DNA of 64,000 bases from Streptomyces sennicomposti (GTDB lineage Bacteria > Actinomycetota > Actinomycetes > Streptomycetales > Streptomycetaceae). Position numbers and translations under genes: made by a program. The stretch is from assembly GCF_019890635.1 (NCBI RefSeq), contig NZ_JAIOAB010000006.1:124001-188000 (forward strand). The letters run 5' to 3'. Below, piece after piece: positions 49,207 through 58,028 of the stretch (position 1 is the stretch's first letter; every line of letters begins with the position of its first letter). The notes under the pieces were generated by a model. The model was not told where the DNA came from, ran no database searches, and saw nothing but the letters and a program-made list of their open reading frames with translations.

Positions 49207-49923
49207 ATGGGCAGGGGCAGGGCTATGGACACGGACAGCGGCAGTCTCGCCGCGCTCGACGGGCGGATCAGCGAGTGCCGGGCCTGCCCGCGCCTGGTGG
49301 AGTGGCGGGAGGAGGTGGCCCGCACCAAGCGGGCCGCGTTCGCCGACTGGACGTACTGGGGCCGGCCGGTGCCGGGGTTCGGCCCTCCGGACGCCCGGCT
49401 GCTGATCGTGGGCCTGGCGCCGGCCGCGCACGGGGCCAACCGCACCGGCCGCATGTTCACCGGCGACCGCTCCGGCGACGTCCTCTACCGGGCGCTGTAC
49501 GACCTGGGGCTCGCCTCGCAGCCCACGGCGGTGTCCGCCGACGACGGACTGGAACTGCACGGGGTGCGGATCACCTCGCCCGTGCACTGCGCCCCGCCCG
49601 CCAACAAGCCGACCCCCGGCGAACGGGACACCTGCCGCTCCTGGCTGGTCCAGGAACTGCACCTGCTGCGCCCCACCCTCCGGTCGGTCGTCGTCCTCGG
49701 CGCCTTCGGCTGGCAGGCCGCGCTGCCCGCGTTCGCGGCGGCCGGCTGGACGGTGCCGCGCCCCCGCCCCGCCTTCGCCCACGGCGCCCGCGTCCCGCTC
49801 GACGGCATCGACCTCTTCGGCTGCTTCCATGTCAGCCAGCGCAACACCTTCACCGGGCGGCTCACCGCCGAGATGCTCCGCGAGGTCCTGGGTGCGGCGG
49901 CCCGGACGGCGGACCTCCTGTGA
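49207..49923 (+). CDS. Uracil-DNA glycosylase, family 5 (UdgB-like)
   Basis: 238-aa iron-sulfur DNA glycosylase that removes uracil and other deaminated bases. The 4Fe-4S ligands are the pair C24/C27 (CRAC) and cysteines near 128 (SPVHCAPP) and 143 (RDTCRSW). Motif 1 GLAPAAHGANRTGRMFTGDRSGD has alanine where polar catalytic residues sit in other families, as in UdgB; the C-terminal motif is FHVSQRNTFTGRLT. ATG 49207 fits the TACGGT -10 box; ATG 49225 is the alternative. Confidence 0.88.
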   Translation: MGRGRAMDTDSGSLAALDGRISECRACPRLVEWREEVARTKRAAFADWTYWGRPVPGFGPPDARLLIVGLAPAAHGANRTGRMFTGDRSGDVLYRALYDLGLASQPTAVSADDGLELHGVRITSPVHCAPPANKPTPGERDTCRSWLVQELHLLRPTLRSVVVLGAFGWQAALPAFAAAGWTVPRPRPAFAHGARVPLDGIDLFGCFHVSQRNTFTGRLTAEMLREVLGAAARTADLL

Positions 49924-49992
49924 ACACCAGACGTTTCCGAAACGGAGCGGAAAGTGATCGGCTACGCCAGAAGTGTGAGGTCGGACGCACTT

Positions 49993-50020
49993 TTGGCATG
50001 GAACTCGTGTCGGGTACGTC
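49993..50020 (+). promoter_or_regulatory. Candidate promoter of the 61-aa gene
   Basis: TTGGCA (49993-49998), 16 bp, TACGTC (50015-50020), in a comparatively AT-rich stretch before the small gene. A second possible -10, TAGCGT, is at 50025-50030. Confidence 0.3.
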
Positions 50021-50098
50021 TCAGTAGCGTCACCGAGCGATCCATTCACCCCATGCTTGGCGTTTAAATCTCCGAGTACGACATCGTGGAGGTGCAGG

Positions 50099-50284
50099 GT
50101 GAATGGGCGAACGGTGCTAGAGCGCTTTCCCGCCGGTGGTCCGCGCGGATCATGGCCGGCGGAGGAGTTCGCGCATGCGCGGCGTCTGGAGGGCCTGCCG
50201 GCCGAGGTCGTCATGGACCTGGCGACGGACACCTTCCTGGTGGTCGTCCGCAGCGGCGACGGCGGCGGTGACGTGAGCGCCTGA
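50099..50284 (+). CDS. Small conserved-type hypothetical protein
   Basis: 61 aa from GTG 50099, with GGAGG (50086-50090) 8 bp upstream. The sequence VNGRTVLERFPAGGPRGSWPAEEFAHARRLEGLPAEVVMD then LATDTFLVVV looks like a compact alpha/beta domain, not low-complexity. The in-frame upstream part to 50057 overlaps the leader and is not needed. I do not recognise the family. It has its own AT-rich promoter region and is convergent with the ABC exporter gene. Confidence 0.65.
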   Translation: MNGRTVLERFPAGGPRGSWPAEEFAHARRLEGLPAEVVMDLATDTFLVVVRSGDGGGDVSA

Positions 50285-50374
50285 GCGGTGTGGACGGCAC
50301 CGGCCCCAAGGATGACGTGAACACGACTCTCCCGGCGCGTGCCGGCACCGGGACGCTTCCGGGTGCGTCCGCCG

Positions 50375-52360
50375 TCAGCCCGCCTCCGGGGCGGCCGGGG
50401 CCGGGATCTTGGCCGTGAACTGCTCCGCCTGAAGTGCGTACAGCTCCGCGTACAGACCGCCAGCGGCCAGCAGCTCCTCCGGCGGCCCCGACTCCACCAG
50501 CCGGCCCTGGTCGAGGACGTGCACCAGATCGGCGTGGCGCACGGACGCCAGCCGGTGGGTGATCAGCACCACCGTCTGCCCGCTGTCCGCCAGCTTCCGA
50601 ATCCGCTCGAACACCTCCAGCTCGGCCCGGGCGTCGAGCGCCGCCGTCGGCTCGTCCACGATCAGGATGCGGCCGCGCCGGTAGGCGGCCCGCGCGATGC
50701 CCAGCCGCTGCCACTGGCCGCCGGACAGCTCGTGCCCGCCGCTGAAGTTGCGCGCCAGCAGCGTGTCCAGGCCGCGCGGCAGATCCGCCACCACCTCCTG
50801 AGCGCCCGCGTCCGCCACCGCATCGGCCACCCGCTGGTCGGTGAGCGGCGCCGAGGACCGGCCCACCGCCACATTGACCCGCGCGGTGAACGGCCAGCGC
50901 TTGAAGTCCTGCGCCACCATCGCGATCCGCTCCGCGAGCGCGTGCCGGTCCGCGTCCGCCGTGTCCACGCCGTCCCACAGGATGCGGCCCCGGTCCGGGG
51001 TGTAGAGCCCGGCCAGCAGCTTCACCAGCGTGGTCTTGCCGGAGCCGTTCTCGCCCACCAGAGCGACGATCCGGCCCAGCGGGATCGTCAGGGACACGTC
51101 GTCCAGGGCGGGGCGGGCCGCCGCCGACTCGCTCGGGTAGCCGAAGGTGACGTGCTCGAAGCGGATCTCGCGCGGGTCCTCCGGCAGCGGTCTGCCGCCG
51201 GCCGGGATCGCTCGTTTCGCCGCCTCGGTGTACAGGCGCTGCAGATCGCCGACGAACAGGGCCTCCTCGTGCAGCTGGTTGACTTCCAGGACGAGCGTGT
51301 CCAGGCTCGCCGAACCGGTGCGGATCGCGATGACCGCCGTACCGGCCACGGACAGCGCCATCGCTCCGGCCAGCAGCAGCCCGCCCAGCGTCGCGTACGT
51401 CGCCACCGTCGCCAGCCCCGTCCAGCCCGCCGCGAACAGGCCCGTGCGCGCCGCCAGCCGGGCCAGCCGCGCCTGTTCCGCCTCGGCGGTCTCCGACATC
51501 TGCCGGTAGTGGCGCAGCAGGAAGGGCCCCACGCCGTGCACCCGGATCTCCGGGGCCGCCGCCGGTTCGGTGAGCAGACCGCTGAGCAGGTGTCCCGCGC
51601 GCGCGTGCTGCACCCAGACGTGGAAGGACTCGTAGCGCCGCCGGGCGTTGGTCAGCGCGCTCCACGCGCTCGGCAGGGTCATCGTCACCAGCAGCGGCAG
51701 CAGCGCCCAGTGCAGGACGGTCAGCACGCCCGCCGCCGCGATCAGCGAGATCATCGCGTTTACCACGCGCGTGCCGTACATGATCATCCGGCGGGCGGAG
51801 GCGGCCCCGTACTGCGCCGTGTCCAGCAGTTTGTGGAAGGCGTGGTCCTCGATCGCGGCCAGCTCCACCCCGGCCGCCCGCTCCAGGTACAGCTCGGTCG
51901 CCACGCGTTCGACCTTCGGCTCCAGCCGCCCGGTGGCGTGCGTGGACGCGGCCCGCAGCAGCGCGCCGACCAGCGTCACCGCCGCCATGACGGCCAGCGC
52001 GGGCACCGCGCCGCGCAGCCGGTCCTCCAGCGGGCCGCTGCCGATCACCCGGCTGAGCACGCTGTTCACCGCTAGCAGGCTGACCGCCTGTGCGACGCCC
52101 CGGACCGCCTCGGCGGCCAGCACCGTGTTCGTGGCCCGCCGGTCGGCCTGCCGGGCCAGCCGGAAACTGGCGGCCAGCAGTCCCGGCAGCCGCCGCACCA
52201 TGCCCCGGAAGTTCAGCTCCAGGAAGGCGTCGTTGTGCTGGCTCCAGCCAGTGTCGTAGCGCAGCGGGCCGCCGAAGAGCAGGTGCTCGGACTCGGAGAC
52301 CTCGGGTGCGGGTGTCCCGGATGTGCTCGTACCGTCGCGTCGCCCGCGCCTCAGCTCCAC
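50375..52360 (-). CDS. ABC transporter, fused permease/ATPase (exporter type)
   Basis: 661 aa. GTG 52360 (VELRRGRRDG) is chosen for GGGGGAGG 6-7 bp upstream; the frame is open to 52501. Residues about 60-370 hold an ABC exporter membrane domain with about six helices; about 400-640 the ATPase: Walker A GENGSGKTT, Q-loop VAQDFKRWPF, signature ELSGGQWQR, Walker B ILIVDEPTAALD and H-loop ITHRLASVRH. It should work as a homodimer or with another half-transporter. No biosynthetic gene is adjacent, so the cargo is unknown. Confidence 0.9.
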   Translation of the reverse strand: MELRRGRRDGTSTSGTPAPEVSESEHLLFGGPLRYDTGWSQHNDAFLELNFRGMVRRLPGLLAASFRLARQADRRATNTVLAAEAVRGVAQAVSLLAVNSVLSRVIGSGPLEDRLRGAVPALAVMAAVTLVGALLRAASTHATGRLEPKVERVATELYLERAAGVELAAIEDHAFHKLLDTAQYGAASARRMIMYGTRVVNAMISLIAAAGVLTVLHWALLPLLVTMTLPSAWSALTNARRRYESFHVWVQHARAGHLLSGLLTEPAAAPEIRVHGVGPFLLRHYRQMSETAEAEQARLARLAARTGLFAAGWTGLATVATYATLGGLLLAGAMALSVAGTAVIAIRTGSASLDTLVLEVNQLHEEALFVGDLQRLYTEAAKRAIPAGGRPLPEDPREIRFEHVTFGYPSESAAARPALDDVSLTIPLGRIVALVGENGSGKTTLVKLLAGLYTPDRGRILWDGVDTADADRHALAERIAMVAQDFKRWPFTARVNVAVGRSSAPLTDQRVADAVADAGAQEVVADLPRGLDTLLARNFSGGHELSGGQWQRLGIARAAYRRGRILIVDEPTAALDARAELEVFERIRKLADSGQTVVLITHRLASVRHADLVHVLDQGRLVESGPPEELLAAGGLYAELYALQAEQFTAKIPAPAAPEAG

Positions 52361-52598
52361 CGATGGCCTCCCCCGATCGTGAATGGAGGCCACTATCGCG
52401 GGGCGGGGCCGTGCACGGCAGGGCGCGCGACCGGGCGGCCGGAGCGCGCGGGCGCGTACGACCGCTCGCCGCTCGGCGCCCGTGCGGCTCGGGTGCCGCA
52501 CGGGTCACGCGCCGGCGCGTGCCGCCGTGCCCGCGCCGTTCACGGACCGCGCGGCACGCCCCTGGCCGGCTGCGGGCCGGACGCCGCCCGGCCTTCGT

Positions 52599-53141
52599 TC
52601 AGGCGCTGACCGGGCGGGACCAGGTCGGCGTCGTGCCCGTCACCCGGCACAGGGCCAGATAGAGGGGGATCGGCGGGGTGTAGGGCACCGTGCCGGACGG
52701 CCGGTGGATCAGGGTGGGCAGCCGGTCCGTGTGCGGGGCGTCCGGGAGCACCGCGCCGGTGGCGTAGTGCGCGGCGTCGGGCCAGCGCAGGGCGTAGTCG
52801 GAGTCGGCCGGGACGATCCACCACCAGTGCGTCTCGTCGGCGTAGACGCAGCCCACGCGGGGCAGTCGCGGCATCAGCGGGGGGCCGAGGTGGGCGGGCA
52901 CGGCGACGGCGTCGCAGCCCAGGGGGAGCGTCGTGCCGGCCGGCAGCGGCAGTCTGCGCAGCCCGCCGGACGGCCTGGTCCGCCCGGCTCCGTCGCCCGT
53001 GCCGACGCCCTCGGCGGCCTCGGCGGCGCCGGGTCGCGCACGGTCGTCCGGCGCGCCGGGCGTGTGCGTCTCGCGCCCCAGGCGTACGAGCGTGTCCAGG
53101 CTCAGTACCGGTCCCGGGCCGGAGCCACCGCTCACAGCCAT
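52599..53141 (-). CDS. Hypothetical protein downstream of RsbW-like ATPase
   Basis: 180 aa from ATG 53141, which overlaps the ATPase stop by 10 bp, so it is coupled to it. The N-terminal 55 residues are Gly/Pro/Arg/Ala-rich; the rest is a globular domain with LPLGCDAVAVPAHLGPPLMPRLPRVGCVYADETHWWWIVPADSDYALRWPDAAHY and LIHRPSGTVPYTPPIPLYLALCRVTG. Similar proteins accompany RsbW-like ATPases in streptomycetes as I recall; function unknown. It is part of the regulatory cluster with the XRE and DUF397 genes on the other strand. Confidence 0.75.
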   Translation of the reverse strand: MAVSGGSGPGPVLSLDTLVRLGRETHTPGAPDDRARPGAAEAAEGVGTGDGAGRTRPSGGLRRLPLPAGTTLPLGCDAVAVPAHLGPPLMPRLPRVGCVYADETHWWWIVPADSDYALRWPDAAHYATGAVLPDAPHTDRLPTLIHRPSGTVPYTPPIPLYLALCRVTGTTPTWSRPVSA

Positions 53142-54172
53142 ACGGCCCCCGTTCCGTGTGTCGTCGCGTGCGGTGCGCCGTGCCGTGCGGCACGGCCGGT
53201 CCGCGAGGAGTCCTCGGTGTCCCGGTGCGGGTGCGGATGAGGGCGGCGGTCCGGCACGGGCCGGGGGGCGCCCCAGCCGAGATCGTCCCGGGCCTCGCGG
53301 CCGGCACGGCCCGCACGGTCGTCCCCGGGCCCGGCCTGACGGCCGACGCCGGACACGGTCCCGGCCGCACGCGCCGTGCCGGTCCCGGCCCCGGAGTCCT
53401 GGTCGAGTGGCGTCCCGGTCTCGCGTCCCTGGTCGAGTCCGGGTCCGTGGTCGTCGCCCGGCTCGGTTTCGCGGGCGTGGCCGTGGGCGGCTTCGCGGCC
53501 GGAGTCGGACATGGCCCGGTGGGAGCCGGCATTCCCCGGCTCGCGGCCGTCGGCGGACGCGGGCCCCCGGGCATCGCCCGGCTCCGCCTCCTCGGCGGAA
53601 GCCGTGCCCGCGGCGGCCCTGTCCGCAGAAGCCGCCTGCGCAGAAGCCGCCTGCGCGGAAGCCGCTTCCGCAGGAACCGTCCCCGCGGCCGTGCGCGGCA
53701 GTTCCGCCCACACCACGAGTCCCGGGCCGTGCTCGCGCGTGCCCCAGGCGTGGCACAGGGCCTCGACCAGCATCAGTCCCCGGCCGTGCTCCTCCTCCGG
53801 GCGCTGCGGGGAGGGGTGCGGCTCGCCCGGCGCGCAGCCCTCGTCGCGCACCGCGATGCGCACCAGGCCGGCGCCGTCGGACAGCTCGCAGACGACACGC
53901 CTGCTGGCCGTGTGCACGATGGCGTTGGTGACCAGTTCGGAGACGACCAGAGCCGCGGTGTCACAGGTGTCCTCGTCCACCGACCAGCCGGTCAGCCGGG
54001 CCCTGGTCAGGCGTCTTGCCTGGGCCGGGGAACCCGGATGCGCGGCCAGCTCGAAGCGGAACCGGCGCTCGGCGGCGGCCCCGTCGGGGCCCGTCGCCGT
54101 ACCGGTGCCGAGGTCGAGAAGGCCCGCGGCGGCGGCTGTTCCTAAGGGCGGGGACGGAATCACGCTTGCCAC
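53132..54172 (-). CDS. RsbW-like ATP-binding protein with long disordered tail
   Basis: 346 aa from GTG 54172 (VASVIPSPPL). The HATPase_c (GHKL) domain covers about 30-150: ARLTGWSVDEDTCDTAALVVSELVTNAIVHTA holds the N-box, VRDEGCAPGEP the G1 box and GRGLMLVEALCHAWG the G2 box. Such proteins are anti-sigma-factor/anti-anti-sigma kinases, or regulatory partners of XRE/DUF397 proteins. After about residue 165 comes a tail of nearly 180 residues with Ala/Glu repeats (QAASAQAASAD) and Asp/Gly/Arg-rich sequence, unusually long. Divergent from the XRE gene over a 202-bp region with a clear palindrome. Confidence 0.87.
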   Translation of the reverse strand: MASVIPSPPLGTAAAAGLLDLGTGTATGPDGAAAERRFRFELAAHPGSPAQARRLTRARLTGWSVDEDTCDTAALVVSELVTNAIVHTASRRVVCELSDGAGLVRIAVRDEGCAPGEPHPSPQRPEEEHGRGLMLVEALCHAWGTREHGPGLVVWAELPRTAAGTVPAEAASAQAASAQAASADRAAAGTASAEEAEPGDARGPASADGREPGNAGSHRAMSDSGREAAHGHARETEPGDDHGPGLDQGRETGTPLDQDSGAGTGTARAAGTVSGVGRQAGPGDDRAGRAGREARDDLGWGAPRPVPDRRPHPHPHRDTEDSSRTGRAARHGAPHATTHGTGAVWL

Positions 54173-54204
54173 TATCGCCCCCGCCTCGAACACTTGGCAA
54201 GAGC

Positions 54205-54225
54205 CACTCTGAAAAATGCAGAGTG
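54205..54225. promoter_or_regulatory. Operator-like palindrome between ATPase and XRE genes
   Basis: CACTCTG (54205-54211) and CAGAGTG (54219-54225) are a perfect 7-bp inverted repeat around AAAAATG. It lies in the shared upstream region of the RsbW-like ATPase (minus) and the XRE regulator (plus); a binding site for the XRE protein is the natural guess. Confidence 0.55.
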
Positions 54226-54374
54226 CTGTATGACGCGGTGAGGCGCCGTGGCACACTGCTCGCAACAGCACGTCGCGCGGCGCCAGTTCGGATCGGCGGG
54301 GATCCACCCGGATCTTCGAAAGGATCTTCGAGTGGCGCCGCAGGGCTGTCGGGACTCTTTGATGGAGGTGGAGC

Positions 54375-55235
54375 GTGAGCGAACCGCGGTCCGCGCCGAC
54401 CGTCGGGCAGGTCGTGCTCGGCCGGCGCCTGCTCGACCTGCGCGAACGCGCGGGACTCAAGCGCGAGGAGGCCGCCCGCGTCCTCAGGGTCGCACCCGCC
54501 ACCATCCGCCGTATGGAGATGGCCGAGGTCGCCCTCAAGATCCCGTACCTGCAACTGCTGCTGAAGGCGTACGGCGTCCCCGACGACGAGGCCGAGGCCT
54601 TCGTGCAGCTGGCGGAGGACGCCAACCGCCCCGGCTGGTGGCAGCGGTTCCACGACATCCTGCCGGGCTGGTTCTCGATGTACGTCAGCCTGGAGGGCGC
54701 CGCCTCGCTCATCCGGTCCTACGAGCCGCACTTCGTGCCCGGTCTGCTCCAGACCGAGGACTACGCGCGCGGGGTGATGGAATCGGGCGCCGTCGGCCAG
54801 ACCAGCCCCGAGGACATCGAGCGCCATGTCGCGCTGCGGATGCGGCGTCAGGAACTGCTCACCCGCCCCGACGCGCCCCGCTTCTGGGTCGTCCTCGACG
54901 AGACCGCGCTGCGCCGCCCGGTCGGCGGCCCGGAGGTGATGCGCGCCCAGATCGACAAACTGCTCGAAGCCACGAAGCTGCCCAACGTGACGCTGCAGGT
55001 CGCCCCGTTCTCCTCGGGGCCGCATCCCGGCACGTACGGGCCCTTCGTGCTGTTCCGATTCGCCATGCCGGAACTCCCGGACATGGTCTACAGCGAGTAC
55101 CTGACCGGCGCCGTCTACCTGGACGCGCGCAGCGAGGTGGCGACCCATCTCGAGGTCATGGACCGCATGGCGGCACAGGCCGCTACGGCACATCGCACGA
55201 AGGAGATCCTCCGGGATCTCCGCAAGGAGTTGTGA
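54375..55235 (+). CDS. XRE-family regulator with DUF5753 (WhiJ-like)
   Basis: 286 aa. HTH_31/XRE domain at about 12-70 (LGRRLLDLRERAGLKREEAARVLRVAPATIRRMEM) and the DUF5753 domain after it (FHDILPGWFSMYVSLEGAA, YEPHFVPGLLQTEDYAR, LRMRRQELLTRPDAPRFWVVLDE, TLQVAPFSSGPHPGTYGPF). GTG 54375 follows GGAGGTGGAG. Such regulators pair with DUF397 proteins and RsbW-like ATPases in development- and antibiotic-related loci (whiJ, abaA types). The DUF397 gene starts directly after its stop. It may autoregulate through the palindrome at 54205-54225. Confidence 0.92.
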   Translation: MSEPRSAPTVGQVVLGRRLLDLRERAGLKREEAARVLRVAPATIRRMEMAEVALKIPYLQLLLKAYGVPDDEAEAFVQLAEDANRPGWWQRFHDILPGWFSMYVSLEGAASLIRSYEPHFVPGLLQTEDYARGVMESGAVGQTSPEDIERHVALRMRRQELLTRPDAPRFWVVLDETALRRPVGGPEVMRAQIDKLLEATKLPNVTLQVAPFSSGPHPGTYGPFVLFRFAMPELPDMVYSEYLTGAVYLDARSEVATHLEVMDRMAAQAATAHRTKEILRDLRKEL

Positions 55236-55511
55236 ATGGATCGCACGACGTCCCCGTCCGGGCCGCGTGTCCGCGGTCAGCGGATCTACAACGGCATGCC
55301 CGCCCGGGACCTGGGCAGCGAGGGCTGGCACAAGCCGTGGAGCGGCGGCAACGGAGGCAACTGCCTGGAGGCGATGAAGCTGGCCGACGGCCGGATAGCG
55401 GTGCGCCAGTCCACCGACCCGGACGGACCGGCGCTCATCTACACCAGTGACGAGATGACCGCCTTCATCCAGGGCGCCAAAGCCGGGGAGGCCGATTTCC
55501 TCCTCTCCTGA
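55236..55511 (+). CDS. DUF397-domain protein
   Basis: 91 aa. DUF397 core: RDLGSEGWHKPWSGGNGGNCLEAMKLADGRIAVRQSTDPDGPALIYTSDEMTAFIQGAKAGEADFLL. This is the small partner of the preceding WhiJ-like regulator and is thought to modulate it. ATG 55236 immediately follows the regulator's stop codon (0-bp gap), with AAGGAG inside that gene's end. Confidence 0.93.
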   Translation: MDRTTSPSGPRVRGQRIYNGMPARDLGSEGWHKPWSGGNGGNCLEAMKLADGRIAVRQSTDPDGPALIYTSDEMTAFIQGAKAGEADFLLS

Positions 55512-55637
55512 CCCGCCGTGACTGTTTTTCTTGGCTCAACTTCCTAATCTTGGCACTGACTTGATCGTTGACCTTGCACTTCCGACCACTGCTGCTTCTG
55601 CTTCCCTTTCCGCCCCCACACGCTTACGGAGTGCCGT

Positions 55638-56468
55638 ATGACCGGGCAGGACACCGACCTCGACTCCGGCCGGGAGTCGTTCCGGATCGACACCAGCAAG
55701 CCCCACCCCGCGCGCATGTACGACTGGTACCTCGGAGGCAAGGACAACTACCCGGTCGACGAGGAGATGGGCCGCCGGATGGTGGCCATCAACCCGCGCG
55801 TGCCGATCGTGGCCAGGGCGAACCGCGCGTTCATGCACCGCGCCACCCGCCATCTCGCCGGGAGGGGCGTCCGGCAGTTCCTCGACATCGGCACGGGCAT
55901 ACCGACCGAGCCCAACCTGCACCAGGTGGCGCAGGAGGTCGTGCCCGACGCCCGGGTCGTCTACTGCGACAACGACCCGATCGTGCTGGCCCACGCGGAG
56001 GCGCTGCTGCGCGGCACGCCCGAGGGCGTCACCGAGTACCTCCAGGCCGATGTGCGCGATCCGGCCGTCATCGTGGAACGGGCGCGCGAGGTCCTGGACT
56101 TCAGCCGCCCCGTGGCGCTGTCCCTGATCGCGCTGCTCCACTTCGTCCCGGACGAGGACGGGGCGCACGAACTGGTGCGGCGACTGCTGTCCGAACTCCC
56201 GTCCGGCAGCTACCTGATGATGACCCACGCCACCGCCGACTTCACCCCCGAGGAGGAGTCGGCGCGGGCCACCGAGATGCTCAAGGCGGCCGGCGTCACC
56301 CTGGTGCTGCGCTCCCGCGCCGAGTTCGCCCGCTTCTTCGACGGCCTGGAACTCGTCGAACCGGGTGTCGAGGTGCTGCACCGGTGGCACCCGGAACTGG
56401 GCGAGCCGGTACCGGGCCAGGACGACGGCGTCATGGCGGGCTACGGAGCGGTGGCCCTCAAGCGGTAG
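55638..56468 (+). CDS. Methyltransf_19 (DUF574) SAM-dependent methyltransferase
   Basis: 276 aa. The opening FRIDTSKPHPARMYDWYLGGKDNYPVDEEMG is the hallmark of this actinomycete-specific family; FLDIGTGIPTEPNLHQVAQ is motif I, VVYCDNDPIVLAHAEALL motif II. Substrate unknown although such genes are very numerous in streptomycetes, often near XRE/DUF397 genes as here. GGAG at 6 bp precedes ATG 55638. The upstream region (55516-55637) is T-rich and probably carries its promoter. Confidence 0.9.
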   Translation: MTGQDTDLDSGRESFRIDTSKPHPARMYDWYLGGKDNYPVDEEMGRRMVAINPRVPIVARANRAFMHRATRHLAGRGVRQFLDIGTGIPTEPNLHQVAQEVVPDARVVYCDNDPIVLAHAEALLRGTPEGVTEYLQADVRDPAVIVERAREVLDFSRPVALSLIALLHFVPDEDGAHELVRRLLSELPSGSYLMMTHATADFTPEEESARATEMLKAAGVTLVLRSRAEFARFFDGLELVEPGVEVLHRWHPELGEPVPGQDDGVMAGYGAVALKR

Positions 56469-56470
56469 GG

Positions 56471-56520
56471 GGCTTGTCACCGAGGGGGGCCTCGTCACCG
56501 AGGGGGCCTCGTCGCCGAGG
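56471..56520. repeat. Three tandem hairpin units, probable terminator
   Basis: Three copies of an 18-19 bp unit; the second and third are perfect small hairpins CCTCG-TCAC-CGAGG (56490-56503) and CCTCG-TCGC-CGAGG (56507-56520). They lie immediately after the methyltransferase stop and before the convergent gltD-like 3' end, so they can act as a bidirectional terminator. Confidence 0.7.
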
Positions 56521-56540
56521 GGAGCAGAGGGGCGGTCCGA

Positions 56541-58028
56541 TCAGACGGTCATCGGCCGGTCGTACGGTCCGATCGGCGCCGGCAGGCGTGAACTGCCCGT
56601 CAGACGGCGGTCGACCGCCGCCGCCACCGCCCGCCCCTCCGCGATCGCCCACACGATGAGCGACTGCCCGCGCGCGGCGTCCCCGGCGACGAACACGCCG
56701 GGGACGTTCGTCGCGAAGTCCGGGTCCCGGACGATCGTGCCGCGCGGCGCCAGGTCGATCCCCAGCTGGTCGATCAGGCCGTCGCCCCGGTCGGGCCCCG
56801 AGAAGCCGAGCGCGAGCAGCACGAGATCGGCCGGCAGCGTGCGCTCGGTGCCCGGCACCGGCCGCCGTCCGGCGTCCACCTCCACCAGGTGCAGCTCGCG
56901 CACGTGCCCGTCCTCGTCCCCGGTGAAGCGCAGCGTCGACGCCGCGAACAGCCGCGCGTCGGCGTCGGCCGCGGGCGCCGTCCGCAGCTCCCCGGCCTCC
57001 TGGTGGGCCGCCGAGAGCCGGTAGACCTTCGGATACGTCGGCCACGGCTCGGCGTCCTCGTCGCGCTCCGCGCCGGGCTGCGCGTAGATGTCGAGCTGGG
57101 TCACCGACGCCGCGCCCTCGCGCACCGCCGTGCCCAGACAGTCGGCCCCGGTGTCGCCGCCGCCCACGATGACCACGTGCCGGCCGGCCGCGGACAGCGG
57201 CGAGACCTCGAGGTCCCCCTCGCACACCCGGTTGGCCAGCGGAAGATACTCCATCGCCTGGTGGACGCCCGCCAACTCGCGCCCGGGAATGTCGAGTTCA
57301 CGCCAGGCCGTCGCCCCGGTGGCGATCACCAGGGCGTCGTGGCGGGCCCGCAGCTCGGCCGCCCCGATGTCCCGCCCGACCGCCGTGGAGGTGCGGAACT
57401 TGGTCCCCTCGGCCCGCATCTGCTCCAGCCGCCGTTCCAGATGCCGCTTCTCCATCTTGAACTCGGGGATGCCGTAACGCATCAGCCCGCCGAGCCGGTC
57501 GTCCTTCTCGTACACGGCGACCGTGTGTCCCGCGCGGGTCAGCTGCTGGGCCGCGGCGAGTCCTGTCGGTCCGGACCCGATCACCGCGACGGTCCGGCCC
57601 GACAGCCGGTCCGGCGGGCGCGGCGGAGCGAAACCCTCCTCCCAGGCCCGGTCGGCGATGGCGCACTCGACGTTCTTGATGGTGACGGCCGGCTGGTTGA
57701 TCGCGAGGACACACCCCGCCTCGCACGGCGCCGGGCACAACCGGCCGGTGAACTCGGGGAAGTTGTTCGTGGCGTGCAGCCGGTCGCTCGCCGCCCGCCA
57801 GTCCTCCCGCGAGACCAGGTCGTTCCACTCCGGGATCAGGTTGCCGAGCGGACACGCCTGGTGGCAGAACGGGACGCCGCAGTCCATGCAGCGGTCCGCC
57901 TGCTTGCTGATGATCGGCAGCAGCGCACCGGGAACATACACCTCGTCCCAGTCCCGTACCCGCTCCTCGACCGGCCTGCGCGGCCACTCCTGCCGGGGCG
58001 TGGACAGGAAGCCCTTGGGATCGGCCAT
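56541..58028 (-). CDS. Orphan glutamate synthase small-subunit paralogue
   Basis: 495 aa, clearly homologous over its length to the GltD at 4861-6324. It keeps the cluster cysteines (CMDCGVPFCHQAC; CPAPCEAGC), the FAD motif GSGPTGLAAA and the NADPH motif GGGDTGADC. There is no gltB nearby, so it may supply electrons to the distant GltB as an isoenzyme or serve another acceptor. ATG 58028 is preceded by GGGGGA. Differences from the first copy cluster in the C-terminal third. It lies downstream of nothing obvious and looks like a single-gene unit. Confidence 0.93.
   Translation of the reverse strand: MADPKGFLSTPRQEWPRRPVEERVRDWDEVYVPGALLPIISKQADRCMDCGVPFCHQACPLGNLIPEWNDLVSREDWRAASDRLHATNNFPEFTGRLCPAPCEAGCVLAINQPAVTIKNVECAIADRAWEEGFAPPRPPDRLSGRTVAVIGSGPTGLAAAQQLTRAGHTVAVYEKDDRLGGLMRYGIPEFKMEKRHLERRLEQMRAEGTKFRTSTAVGRDIGAAELRARHDALVIATGATAWRELDIPGRELAGVHQAMEYLPLANRVCEGDLEVSPLSAAGRHVVIVGGGDTGADCLGTAVREGAASVTQLDIYAQPGAERDEDAEPWPTYPKVYRLSAAHQEAGELRTAPAADADARLFAASTLRFTGDEDGHVRELHLVEVDAGRRPVPGTERTLPADLVLLALGFSGPDRGDGLIDQLGIDLAPRGTIVRDPDFATNVPGVFVAGDAARGQSLIVWAIAEGRAVAAAVDRRLTGSSRLPAPIGPYDRPMTV

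Noticed and set aside
53156..54145. 329-codon plus-strand frame opposite the RsbW-like ATPase
   Set aside because: It is antisense to the ATPase, whose GHKL motifs are well formed, and has only Gly/Arg/Ala-rich sequence.
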